From: JAKAGZ01 sp963783855
GTDB taxonomy: Bacteria; Bacteroidota; Ignavibacteria; Ignavibacteriales; Ignavibacteriaceae
Assembly (NCBI GenBank): GCA_963783855.1
Contig: CAWAPE010000014.1
Span: forward strand, 186,001 to 250,000
DNA length: 64,000 nt
Reading direction: 5' to 3'
Made by a program: the position numbers and the translations under genes. Under the pieces are notes generated by a model. That model ran no database searches, had not been told where the DNA came from, and saw only the letters and a list, made by a program, of their open reading frames with translations. This document shows, in pieces, positions 8,605 to 16,825 of the stretch (positions are counted from its first letter, which is position 1; each line of letters starts with the position of its first letter).

Positions 8605-10521
8605 ATGCCCAAAAAAGAGCATGAAAGTAAATTAAATAAAAAAAAGATCCCTTCTCCTGAAACCCCTAGAAAAGGCGTGAAGAAAGGAAAGGGAAACTTA
8701 TCCACTGAATTCTCTCCAATTATCTACCAGCTTGATTTTATAAGTGATCTTTCCCTGATTATTGATTCAGAAGGTGTTGTTCTTGCTTCCGGTAAACCCC
8801 AAAAATTACCCGGCGCAAAGAAGGATGTTTTTATTAATAAAGACATCTTCATGTTTTATAAAGAAGACCTGAAAAAAGGAGACATTCTTAACGAGGTAAG
8901 GTTAAAAAAATATAAAACTATTTCACTTGATCTTGAGTTCGCTAAAAACAAAGAAGCCTCGGTCGTAACCAGGTGGTCTCCGCTAAATTATAATGAGAAA
9001 AAGGGACAATATTTCCTTTTATTAAATTTTGTTACCAGCCTGAGTAGTTCCGATACTAATAAGAAAGATGTTATTGCAATTCAGGGAGAATTTACCTGGC
9101 ACTCTTCCAGTGGAATTAAAGACAGGACTACTGAATATTCTGAAAATGTTACAGCAGTAACAGGATTTTCGAATAGGGATATTAAAAGGAAACCTGCAGG
9201 TTTCATGTCTATTATTCATCCAGACGATTATGAAAACGTTAAGAAGCAATATGAGAAGTTTCTTGAGGATCAAAACCAAACTAATTTACGGATAGTCTAC
9301 CGCGTAGAAAGGAAAGATAAGAAATCTGTTTGGCTGAAAGAAGTTATTACAATTAATCGTGATAAAAAAGGAAAACCTGTTAGTTCAAGCGGATCAATTT
9401 CCGATGTAAGTGATTTAATGAAAGCTGATGATGGACTTGTTAAATCAATTGAAAATTTAAAACAATTAAATGCTTCTAAAGACAAATTTATTTCAATGCT
9501 TTCTCACGATCTTAGAGCTCCGTTTACGAGCATACTCGGGTTTGCGGAAATACTCATAAATGAACAAAATCTTTCGAATACGGAAAAATTAGAATACCTG
9601 ACATATATTCACGAATCTTCACAAAATCAGCTTCAGCTAATTAATTATCTTCTCGATTGGAGTCGCCTGCAAACAGGCAGGATGAAAATTGAATCCCAGA
9701 GACTACATGCACAATCTGTTGTTTTTAACTGTGTTTCCTCGCTTACTGGAAATGCGATAAGAAAAAATATTGACATAAAAGTCAAAGTTAACGAAAATAT
9801 ATTTATTCAGGCAGATGAAAGATTATTAACTCAGGTGATAACCAATCTTTTAAGCAATGCAATTAAATTTTCCTTTACTGATAATATTATTGAAATTACT
9901 GCTGATATTTTTAATGATGAGCTAATTGAGTTTATTGTGAAGGATGAAGGATTGGGAATAAGTGAAGACAACAAAAATAAGTTATTCAAAATTGAGCATA
10001 TGTTCTCTACAATAGGGACAAAAGGAGAAAAAGGAACAGGATTAGGTCTGTCACTGGTAAAAGAAATAATTGAAAAACACAAAGGCAATATCTGGTTTTA
10101 TTCAAAATTTGGAAAAGGCAGTGATTTCCATTTTACAATTTCAAGATCGCCCAATATTATTTTATTAGTGGATCCGTGTGATGAGGATAATATACATTTG
10201 GAAAAATTGATTAAGAAAAATTTCTCGGATTTTCAGGTTATTACTACTACAAACGGCTATCAGGCAATGGGCGTTGTTTTGAAGAAGCTGCCTTCTCTGG
10301 TTATAACAGAACACGAAATGCCACTGATGAGTGGAATGCAGTTAATTGAATCTATCAGGCGGGAAGAAAAAAACTATCGAATTCCTATATTACTTGTTAC
10401 AGGTTTTGATATTGAAACTGTTAAAAAAGCCTACCAGAATGTGAGTATCTTTGATGTAATTCAGAAACCTGTCAACGAAAGGCAATTTGTTGAAAAACTG
10501 GATTTCGCCCTAAAGATTTAA
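8605..10521 (+). CDS. PAS-containing histidine kinase with a Glu-substituted receiver domain
   Basis: The N-terminus is Lys-rich. A PAS_3-type domain (about residues 150-270) contains YSENVTAVTGFSNRDI and an HPDD segment. The HisKA H-box is SHDLRAPF (His301). The HATPase_c domain has NLLSNAIKF and GTGLGLSLV. The C-terminal receiver-like domain has the switch Thr (VTG) and Lys (QKPV), but the phospho-acceptor position reads LVITEHEMP: Glu569 replaces Asp, and the acidic pair is weakened (VDP). It probably cannot be phosphorylated there. No partner gene is adjacent and there is no membrane segment. Confidence 0.9.
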   Translation: MPKKEHESKLNKKKIPSPETPRKGVKKGKGNLSTEFSPIIYQLDFISDLSLIIDSEGVVLASGKPQKLPGAKKDVFINKDIFMFYKEDLKKGDILNEVRLKKYKTISLDLEFAKNKEASVVTRWSPLNYNEKKGQYFLLLNFVTSLSSSDTNKKDVIAIQGEFTWHSSSGIKDRTTEYSENVTAVTGFSNRDIKRKPAGFMSIIHPDDYENVKKQYEKFLEDQNQTNLRIVYRVERKDKKSVWLKEVITINRDKKGKPVSSSGSISDVSDLMKADDGLVKSIENLKQLNASKDKFISMLSHDLRAPFTSILGFAEILINEQNLSNTEKLEYLTYIHESSQNQLQLINYLLDWSRLQTGRMKIESQRLHAQSVVFNCVSSLTGNAIRKNIDIKVKVNENIFIQADERLLTQVITNLLSNAIKFSFTDNIIEITADIFNDELIEFIVKDEGLGISEDNKNKLFKIEHMFSTIGTKGEKGTGLGLSLVKEIIEKHKGNIWFYSKFGKGSDFHFTISRSPNIILLVDPCDEDNIHLEKLIKKNFSDFQVITTTNGYQAMGVVLKKLPSLVITEHEMPLMSGMQLIESIRREEKNYRIPILLVTGFDIETVKKAYQNVSIFDVIQKPVNERQFVEKLDFALKI

Positions 10522-10619
10522 GTAAATTTGCACAAATTCATCCCCTTAAATTGCTTCATTTTCTTCCAAATCTTTAGCTTTATAAGTATATTTTACTTCT
10601 CAATAATTTGGAGGTTGTC

Positions 10620-11486
10620 TTGAATTTAGCAGTAGTTGGGACGGGTTATGTAGGGCTGGTTACAGGAACCTGTTTTGCTGAAACCGGAAATAGTGTAATC
10701 TGTGTTGATATTGATAAAAATAAAATAGAAAAAATGAGGAAGGGAAAAATTCCAATTTATGAACCCGGACTCCAACCTATTTTTGATAGAAATATTAAAG
10801 ATAAAAGAATAACCTTCACAACAGATCTTTATGATGCAGTTAGAAAAGCTGAGGTAATTTTTCTTTGCCTGCCAACGCCACAAGACGGAGATGGTAGCGC
10901 TGATCTAAAATATGTAATGAGTGTAGCAGATGATTTAGGACTCTTTTTTAAGAAAGAACCGAATCAGGGATTTAAAGTACTGGTAGATAAAAGTACTGTT
11001 CCAGTGGGCACAAGCGATAAAGTTAGAAGCGCCGTTAAGAAACACGCGCCTGATTTCGATTTTGATGTGGCATCGAACCCTGAATTTCTTAGAGAAGGAA
11101 TGGCTGTTGAAGATTTTATGAAACCAGAAAGAGTTGTTGTTGGAACCAGTAATGAAAGGACAAAAAAAATATTAGAGCAGTTATATGAACCGTTTGTACG
11201 TTCAGGAAACCCGATTTACTTTATGGATGAAAAATCTGCGGAAATGACAAAATATGCTGCCAATTCATTTCTCGCTGCTAAAATTTCTTTTATGAATGAG
11301 ATTGCAAATCTTTGTGAACTTACCGGAGCGGAAGTCGATAAAGTTAGGGCTGGGATTGGATCTGATTCGAGAATAGGGAAAAGATTTTTATTCCCCGGTG
11401 TTGGATATGGTGGATCCTGTTTCCCCAAGGATGTTATTGCGCTGGTTAACACTGCTAATGAACACCATTACGATTTTAAATTTTAA
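10620..11486 (+). CDS. ugd: UDP-glucose 6-dehydrogenase, N-terminal part (frame broken)
   Basis: The product oxidises UDP-glucose to UDP-glucuronate for surface polysaccharides. The part shown holds the NAD-binding motif GTGYVGLVTG, the central helix and the active-site Cys in GGSCFPKD. I choose the TTG at 10620 because GGAGG lies five bases upstream at 10610-10614; an in-frame TTG at 10608 lacks such a site. The frame stops at 11484-11486. Adding one A to the A-run at 11478-11480 joins it to the next frame and gives a protein of about 440 residues, the normal length. This is a sequence error or a true mutation. Confidence 0.88.
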   Translation: MNLAVVGTGYVGLVTGTCFAETGNSVICVDIDKNKIEKMRKGKIPIYEPGLQPIFDRNIKDKRITFTTDLYDAVRKAEVIFLCLPTPQDGDGSADLKYVMSVADDLGLFFKKEPNQGFKVLVDKSTVPVGTSDKVRSAVKKHAPDFDFDVASNPEFLREGMAVEDFMKPERVVVGTSNERTKKILEQLYEPFVRSGNPIYFMDEKSAEMTKYAANSFLAAKISFMNEIANLCELTGAEVDKVRAGIGSDSRIGKRFLFPGVGYGGSCFPKDVIALVNTANEHHYDFKF

Positions 11487-11491
11487 AGTCA

Positions 11492-11947
11492 GTGATTGAA
11501 GTAAATAAAAACCAGGTAGAATTATTCTTTGATAAAATAGAAAAACATTTTGAAGGAAAATTAAAAGAAAAACAGCTTGGTTTGTGGGGACTGGCTTTTA
11601 AGCCTAACACTGACGATGTCAGGGAGGCGCCAGCATTAGCATTGATTAAAAAATTACTTGAGGCCGGGGTAAAAGTTACAGCTTACGATCCGGAGGCGAT
11701 GGAAACGACAAAAGCAGTACTTGGTGATAAAATTGTTTATACAAAAACTAATTATGATGCTATTAAAGATATGGACGCACTCGTAATTGTTACAGAATGG
11801 AATGAATTCCGAAACCCGGATCTGGATAAGATAAAGGCATTATTAAAAAATCCTGTGATTTTTGATGGTCGTAATTTATATGATCTGGAAAAAATGCGAG
11901 AGAAGAAATTTATTTATTATTCAATTGGACGGAAAGCAATTTTATAA
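11492..11947 (+). CDS. ugd: UDP-glucose 6-dehydrogenase, C-terminal part (frame broken)
   Basis: This frame encodes the UDP-binding C-terminal domain of the same enzyme, recognisable by GLAFKPNTDDVREAP and the VTEWNEF segment. Homologous sequence in this frame already begins at about 11480, upstream of the first possible start (GTG at 11492). It is therefore the continuation of the preceding frame and not a separate gene. Read through, the junction becomes YDFKILKSVIEVN, as expected for the family. Confidence 0.85.
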   Translation: MIEVNKNQVELFFDKIEKHFEGKLKEKQLGLWGLAFKPNTDDVREAPALALIKKLLEAGVKVTAYDPEAMETTKAVLGDKIVYTKTNYDAIKDMDALVIVTEWNEFRNPDLDKIKALLKNPVIFDGRNLYDLEKMREKKFIYYSIGRKAIL

Positions 11948-11964
11948 AAGAAGTATTTAGCGTA

Positions 11965-12516
11965 ATGCAGGAGACAAAAAACAATTTTGATGACCAATTA
12001 AATAAACCAGAAGCAGAACGTTTCTGGTTTGCTTTATATACTAAACCTAAATGTGAGTTTAAGGCAGCGGAACAATTAAAAGCTGTAGATATTTCCTACT
12101 ATCTCCCAACTGTCACAAAAACAAAACAGTGGAGTGACAGAAAGAAAAAAGTAACTGAACCGGTTATGAGGGGATATATTTTTATTTTCGCCACAGAAAG
12201 TGAACGCTTGATTTCTGTCGAACAATATTCAGTTGTAAGATGCATTTATGATAGAGGTAAAGCAGCGAAAATTCCGGAATGGCAGATTGAAAATCTGAAG
12301 AAAGTCCTTAATAGAGATAGTGATGTAATTATTCATGATGGGCTTGTGCCCGGTCGGAAGGTTTTAATAAAAGATGGGCCCTTTGAGGGGATAATTGGTG
12401 TGATACAGGAAGTTGATGACGGTAAAAACAGATTGGCAGTATCGATCGATTTATTAAATCGCTCAATACTTACCCATTTGCCGGCGGAAAGTACATATGA
12501 ATTAATCAGGGAATAA
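11965..12516 (+). CDS. NusG-like transcription antiterminator (UpxY/LoaP type)
   Basis: The N-terminal half is an NGN domain: FWFALYTKPKCEFKAAEQL, then the YLPTVTKTKQWSDR and MRGYIF segments. The C-terminal half is a KOW-type domain (VLIKDGPFEGIIGVI). The Trp-Ser-Asp-Arg and RGYIF signature and the length of 183 residues fit the specialised NusG paralogues that help RNA polymerase read through long polysaccharide operons, not the housekeeping NusG. It follows ugd, a polysaccharide precursor gene, but the genes directly downstream are not glycan genes. An ATG start is used. Confidence 0.85.
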   Translation: MQETKNNFDDQLNKPEAERFWFALYTKPKCEFKAAEQLKAVDISYYLPTVTKTKQWSDRKKKVTEPVMRGYIFIFATESERLISVEQYSVVRCIYDRGKAAKIPEWQIENLKKVLNRDSDVIIHDGLVPGRKVLIKDGPFEGIIGVIQEVDDGKNRLAVSIDLLNRSILTHLPAESTYELIRE

Positions 12517-12517
12517 A

Positions 12518-13510
12518 ATGCTAAATCAAACAGAACTTACAGCACTTAGCAAAGGTGATGAATTAGATCATTTTCTTTTGCTGCGTAAAATAGAAATTAA
12601 AACCGCCCGAAACGGAAGCGATTATTTAAATCTTGAATTGGGAGATCGTTCAGCATCATATTCATCCAATATCTGGGATAATTTTTCTTCTATCTATAAT
12701 AATTTTAAAGTAGGTGAGGTTGTAAAAATTAAAGGCTCTATCGATGAATACCAGGGAATTCCCCAGATAAAAATTTCAACGATAAAACCGGTGGAAAAAT
12801 CTGAAAATATCAGAATCGGGGAGTTTATGCCGAAATCCCAAAGGGATTTGCAGGTAATGAAAAAGGAATTTACGGACAGGCTGGAAACCGTTAAAAACAC
12901 CTTCTTAAAATCCCTGATGAAACTAATCTTTAATGATGAAAATTTTGAAAAATTTTTGAATTCCCCCGCAGGTAAATCCTGGCATCACGCTTATGTGCAT
13001 GGACTTATAGAACACACTCTTGAAATAATGAAGATTTGCGACCTGATGTGCGATATTCATCCTGAAATAAATCGTGACTTGCTGATTTGTGGAGCGATGA
13101 TGCACGATTTTGGAAAAACGGAAGAATTGAGTGTTGAAGAATCATTCAATTATACAGAGAAAGGAAAGTTGCTGGGCCATATTGTAATATCAGCTATGAT
13201 AATTAACGAACAGTCGAAGAATATATCTAATTTTCCAATAGATTTAAAAAATAATCTATTACACATTGTACTCAGTCACCAGGGAAAACTAGAATTCGCT
13301 TCACCGGTAGTTCCTAAAACCATTGAAGCAATTACCCTTTATCAGGCTGATGAGCTTAGCGCAAAAGTTAATGCCTATAAAAATGCGCTGGCTTCCGGGA
13401 TTAAAGGTGAAAATAAATGGACCAGATTCATATCACTGGCCGGGACTGATTTACATCAGCATAATTTTACATCTGAAGATGATGAGTTAAATAAATCACT
13501 TTTCGATTAA
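12518..13510 (+). CDS. OB-fold and HD-domain phosphohydrolase, YhaM-like 3'-5' exoribonuclease family
   Basis: An OB-fold nucleic-acid-binding domain (about residues 10-95) precedes an HD domain. The latter has His in HHAYVHGLIEHT and the metal motif MMHDFGKTEE; a further His pair lies near LSHQGK. The 330-residue length and order match the YhaM/CBF1 family of 3'-5' exonucleases that act on RNA and single-stranded DNA. The start is one base after the stop of the NusG-like gene, so they are co-transcribed. Substrate preference cannot be told from sequence. Confidence 0.87.
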   Translation: MLNQTELTALSKGDELDHFLLLRKIEIKTARNGSDYLNLELGDRSASYSSNIWDNFSSIYNNFKVGEVVKIKGSIDEYQGIPQIKISTIKPVEKSENIRIGEFMPKSQRDLQVMKKEFTDRLETVKNTFLKSLMKLIFNDENFEKFLNSPAGKSWHHAYVHGLIEHTLEIMKICDLMCDIHPEINRDLLICGAMMHDFGKTEELSVEESFNYTEKGKLLGHIVISAMIINEQSKNISNFPIDLKNNLLHIVLSHQGKLEFASPVVPKTIEAITLYQADELSAKVNAYKNALASGIKGENKWTRFISLAGTDLHQHNFTSEDDELNKSLFD

Positions 13511-13525
13511 TAATTTTTCCTGAAG

Positions 13526-14269
13526 ATGAATTTACTCGATGAAGAAGCAATAGAAAAAATACATTCCGCCAAATCAATTGTGTTTTTTACAGGAGCCGGT
13601 GTTTCCGCGGAAAGCGGGATCCCGACTTTCAGGGGGAAAGACGGGATCTGGAATAAATTAAAGCCTGAAGAGCTCGCTAATTTCAATGCCTTCCTTAAAA
13701 ACCCGGAAATGGTTTGGGAGTGGTATCAGCACAGGAAAAAAATTGTCCACGAATCAAAGCCTAACAATGCACACAAAGTAATTTCAGATTTTCAAAAAAT
13801 TACCTCAAATGTAACTGTAATTACACAGAACATAGATAATTTACATAGACGTGCAGGAAGCGGGAAAATTTTTGAACTGCACGGCAATATTGAAAGAAAC
13901 TATTGCATCGATTGTAAAAAGCCATATAATGATGAAATTAATTTGAAAGACTCCGTTCCCAGATGTAGTTGCGGGGGTTTGATAAGGCCTGATGTCGTGT
14001 GGTTCGGCGAATATTTACCTCAGGATCAGTTTATTGGTGGCGAAAGAGCAGCAAAAGATTGTGATGTGTTTTTTATAGTCGGGACTTCAGCAATAGTGTA
14101 CCCGGCGGCTTCTTTAATATTTGTAGCGAAAGAAAACGGGGCTTATATAATTGAAGTAAATATTGAAAGAACAGAAATTTCCCGATTTGCTGACCGATCA
14201 TGTTTTGGCGAAGCAGGAAAAATTCTACCAATAATTTACAGCCAGATTCAAACCGAAACACAGAGCTAA
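13526..14269 (+). CDS. cobB: Sir2-family NAD-dependent protein deacylase (CobB class III)
   Basis: The NAD-binding motif GAGVSAESGIPTFRG, the TQNIDNLHRRAG segment and the catalytic His in LHGNIERNYC are all present. WYQHRKK contains the Tyr-x-x-Arg pair that marks SIRT5/CobB-type enzymes able to remove succinyl and malonyl groups. The zinc site is C-x2-C (CIDC) and then C-x-C (RCSCGG), slightly tighter than the usual second C-x2-C. The length of 247 is typical. It probably belongs to the ugd-NusG-HD transcript. Its last 4 bases overlap the convergent MarR gene. Confidence 0.92.
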   Translation: MNLLDEEAIEKIHSAKSIVFFTGAGVSAESGIPTFRGKDGIWNKLKPEELANFNAFLKNPEMVWEWYQHRKKIVHESKPNNAHKVISDFQKITSNVTVITQNIDNLHRRAGSGKIFELHGNIERNYCIDCKKPYNDEINLKDSVPRCSCGGLIRPDVVWFGEYLPQDQFIGGERAAKDCDVFFIVGTSAIVYPAASLIFVAKENGAYIIEVNIERTEISRFADRSCFGEAGKILPIIYSQIQTETQS

Positions 14270-14718
14270 TTATTATTTTTTAAACCTACTTTACGGCAAA
14301 GTTTTCCAAGTGTTTCTAATTCTTCTTTAGATAAAACATTCATTTGATTTTTAATCAACTTAACCTGGCCCGGCAGAATTTTTTCAAATACTTTTTTCCC
14401 TTTAGCGGTCATATGAATTTCAAACTGCCGTCTGTCTTCCCTGCCTCTTTTCCTGATTACTAATTTTTGATCTTCAAGGTTATCAACAACGTGGGTTATA
14501 TTTCCTCCGGTCTTTAATATCTTTTCACCCAGAGTTTTTTGTTTGAGTGGACCAAGATGATAAACAGCATCAAGTATTCCGAACTGACTTTCTGTTAAAC
14601 CGTTTTTATTAAGATTTGCAGAATTTTGGGATGAAATTGTTTCCGCACACCTGATAATTTTTAAAAATGTGTCTAAAGCGAGAATTTCTTCTTTGTTGCC
14701 TGAGTATTTTGTTGCCAT
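14266..14718 (-). CDS. MarR-family transcriptional regulator
   Basis: The 150-residue protein has the winged-helix core of the MarR family: LTESQFGILDAVYHLGPLKQ, a recognition helix around TGGNITHVVDNLEDQKLV, and the wing RKRGREDRRQFEIHMT. MarR proteins bind palindromic operators as dimers and respond to small ligands. A GlsB/YeaQ-type stress membrane protein gene lies just upstream in the same direction and may be co-regulated. No operator was identified and the ligand is unknown. Confidence 0.9.
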   Translation of the reverse strand: MATKYSGNKEEILALDTFLKIIRCAETISSQNSANLNKNGLTESQFGILDAVYHLGPLKQKTLGEKILKTGGNITHVVDNLEDQKLVIRKRGREDRRQFEIHMTAKGKKVFEKILPGQVKLIKNQMNVLSKEELETLGKLCRKVGLKNNN

Positions 14719-14752
14719 TTTAGAATAAATATTGAAAAAATTTACATGTAAT

Positions 14753-15031
14753 TTATGTCCTTCGTCCTTTAAATAACAGGCTTATTACGCCGGTAAATAA
14801 AACCGCACCGATAATTGACCAGACAACCGGAAATGATGTTCCCCCGATATGCAATACGAAAAACTCAGGTAACATCATTTTTCTGGCGAGCCATTCACCC
14901 AATAAAGCTCCAATAAATCCAACAACAATTGATGAAATGCATCCACCGTGTGTATATCCGACGAGAGATTGGCCGATTGAACCACATATCCCAGCTATCA
15001 CCAGGAGAATTAAGAAATGTATTAATCCCAT
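14753..15031 (-). CDS. GlsB/YeaQ/YmgE-family small membrane protein
   Basis: The 92-residue protein is mostly hydrophobic with three membrane segments. It has the family's glycine-rich pattern (VIAGICGSIGQSL, GFIGALLGEWLA) and a short basic C-terminus (FKGRRT). Members are linked to general stress responses but their mechanism is unknown. It lies 34 bases upstream of the MarR-family gene and may share its promoter. Confidence 0.85.
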   Translation of the reverse strand: MGLIHFLILLVIAGICGSIGQSLVGYTHGGCISSIVVGFIGALLGEWLARKMMLPEFFVLHIGGTSFPVVWSIIGAVLFTGVISLLFKGRRT

Positions 15032-15185
15032 ATTTTTCCTATCAATTTAAAAGTTAAGTGTAATTTCCTGTTTATAATAATAAAATTATCAGATTCTTTC
15101 ATTATATTTTGAAGAAGAAGATTTATGGACTTGAATACTGCCTTCCAAATTATTTTGTAAAATTATTCTATTTTAAGAGGACTTA

Positions 15186-15632
15186 ATGATGAAAATAGCC
15201 ATAGGTGCTGACCACGGCGGATTTGAATTAAAGAATTTTTTAATCGGGGAGCTAAAAAAAGAAAACTTCGAAGTAACTGATCTCGGAAATACCGTTTATG
15301 ATGCAAAAGATGATTACCCTGATTATGCTTTTGCAGTAGCTGAATCAATCTCCGCGGGTAAGGCAAACAGGGGAATTATAATTTGTGGAAGTGGAGTTGG
15401 AGCAAATATTGCAGCAAATAAAGTAAAAGGGGTAAGAGCGTGTTTATGCCACGATACTTATTCTGCTCACCAGGGTGTTGAGCACGATGCTATGAATGTA
15501 CTTTGCATGGGTGCTCGTATAATTGGAATTGAAACTGCGAAGTCCCTTGTATTTTCCTTCTTAAATGCTAATTTTATTAAAGAAGAAAGATTTATGAGAA
15601 GACTGGAAAAAGTAAATAATATTGATAAATAA
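15186..15632 (+). CDS. rpiB: Ribose-5-phosphate isomerase B
   Basis: It interconverts ribose 5-phosphate and ribulose 5-phosphate in the pentose phosphate pathway. The sequence shows ADHGGFELK, the catalytic Cys in ICGSGVGANIAANK and the phosphate-loop region NVLCMGARIIG. The length of 148 fits RpiB/LacAB enzymes. Two adjacent ATG codons (15186 and 15189) are possible starts, after AGAGGA. The transaldolase gene follows 20 bases later, so the two form a pentose phosphate operon. Confidence 0.95.
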   Translation: MMKIAIGADHGGFELKNFLIGELKKENFEVTDLGNTVYDAKDDYPDYAFAVAESISAGKANRGIIICGSGVGANIAANKVKGVRACLCHDTYSAHQGVEHDAMNVLCMGARIIGIETAKSLVFSFLNANFIKEERFMRRLEKVNNIDK

Positions 15633-15652
15633 AAAAGTTTGAGGTGAATTTT

Positions 15653-15946
15653 ATGGCTAATCCTTTAATAGAACTGGAAAAATTGGGACAGAGTATCTGG
15701 ATTGATAACATAAGCAGGGGAATGCTGAAAAAAGGTGAATTAAAAAATCTTGTGGAAAATGATGGGATTACAGGGGTGACTTCCAACCCGAGTATCTTCC
15801 AAAAAGCGATTGGAAAAGGAAATGATTATGATGAGCAATTGAAAAAATTATTATCCGAAAATTCAGATCTGACAGCACAGCAATTATTCGAAAAGCTGGC
15901 AGTTAAGGATATTCAGGATGGGACAGATGTACTGGCCGGCAGTTAA
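15653..15946 (+). CDS. tal: Transaldolase, N-terminal part (frame broken)
   Basis: Transaldolase moves a three-carbon unit between sugar phosphates in the pentose phosphate pathway. This part contains LGQSIWIDNISRGML and GVTSNPSIFQKAI, typical of the Tal/TalB-PGI-type enzymes. I choose ATG 15653, with GAGG about eight bases upstream, over the GTG at 15644 inside that site. The frame ends at 15944-15946. Removing one G of the pair at 15934-15935 joins it to the next frame and restores the expected sequence DVLPAVNEKTNG. Confidence 0.88.
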   Translation: MANPLIELEKLGQSIWIDNISRGMLKKGELKNLVENDGITGVTSNPSIFQKAIGKGNDYDEQLKKLLSENSDLTAQQLFEKLAVKDIQDGTDVLAGS

Positions 15947-16772
15947 TGAAAAAACAAATGGTATTGATGGTTACGTTAGCCTGGAGGTTTCACCTGATCT
16001 GGCCTATGATACTAATGCCACAATCGAAGAAGCCAGGAAACTATTTCAAGAGGTTAATAGAAAAAACGTAATGATTAAAATTCCCGCTACTCAGGAAGGA
16101 ATACCAGCAATCAGGCAGATGATTTCTGAAGGAGCAAATATTAATGTAACGCTGATTTTTTCACAACCAGTTTATGAGCAGGTTGTTGACGCCTATTTAA
16201 GCGGGCTGGAAGATCGTGTAAAGCAAGGCAAAGAAATCCATAATATAGCTTCTGTTGCAAGTTTTTTTATTAGCAGAATAGATACGGCTGTTGATAATGC
16301 CTTGGCAGAGAAAAATAATGAAGAATTAAAAGGTAAAATAGCAATAGCTAATGGAAAACTAGTGTATCGAAAATGCGACGAAATATTTGCAAGCGACAGG
16401 TTCAAAAAACTGGAAGAAAAAGGAGCAAAAAGACAGAGACTATTATGGGCAAGCACCAGCACAAAAAATCCTGCATACTCTGATGTTCTTTATCTTGAAG
16501 AATTAATTGGTGATAACACAGTAAACACCGTGCCCCCTAAAACTTTAGACGCGTATAAAGATCACGGTAAGCCGGAAGTGAGGATTACAAAAAATGTAGA
16601 TGAAGCCGAAACACAGATGAAAAAACTTGCTGACCATGGCATTGATTTCATAGAAATTACAAAAAAATTAACCGAGGATGGTGTCGTTCTTTTTGCAAAT
16701 TCTTTCAAAGAATTAATGGATGAAATTGAAAATAAAAAGAATAATATTCTTAGAGGCATTACTTCAGTTTAA
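15918..16772 (+). CDS. tal: Transaldolase, C-terminal part (frame broken)
   Basis: This frame holds most of the (beta-alpha)8 barrel of transaldolase, with the Schiff-base Lys in VMIKIPATQEGIPAI and the segment LWASTSTKNPAYSD. Homology starts at about 15936; the ATG at 15918 lies in sequence that belongs to the first frame, so it is not a genuine start. Together the two parts make about 370 residues, the normal length for this subfamily. The gene follows rpiB. Confidence 0.88.
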   Translation: MGQMYWPAVNEKTNGIDGYVSLEVSPDLAYDTNATIEEARKLFQEVNRKNVMIKIPATQEGIPAIRQMISEGANINVTLIFSQPVYEQVVDAYLSGLEDRVKQGKEIHNIASVASFFISRIDTAVDNALAEKNNEELKGKIAIANGKLVYRKCDEIFASDRFKKLEEKGAKRQRLLWASTSTKNPAYSDVLYLEELIGDNTVNTVPPKTLDAYKDHGKPEVRITKNVDEAETQMKKLADHGIDFIEITKKLTEDGVVLFANSFKELMDEIENKKNNILRGITSV

Positions 16773-16789
16773 TTTATTATTTCTTGTGA

Positions 16790-16817
16790 TTTAGTCCCCT
16801 CAACTGAGGGGACTAAA
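16790..16817. terminator. Hairpin between convergent tal and arsM
   Basis: A perfect 12-bp inverted repeat (TTTAGTCCCCTC and GAGGGGACTAAA) encloses the loop AACT. It lies between the converging 3' ends of tal and arsM. The flanks lack a strong T-tract on either strand, so it may be a bidirectional terminator of modest strength or an mRNA 3'-end stabiliser. Confidence 0.6.
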
Positions 16818-16825
16818 AAGCGGGT

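Noticed and set aside
11474..11486. Programmed -1 frameshift site in ugd
   Set aside because: T TTT AAA is not a working X-XXY-YYZ heptamer here because the A-site codon would become TAA; a lost base explains it better.
13600..13640. CGGGATCCCG palindrome in the sirtuin gene as a repeat copy
   Set aside because: It encodes the conserved SGIPTF motif and does not share the ACAAG flank of the real repeat.
15644..15652. GTG at 15644 as the transaldolase start
   Set aside because: It overlaps the GAGG ribosome site that serves the ATG at 15653, and family homology begins at the latter.
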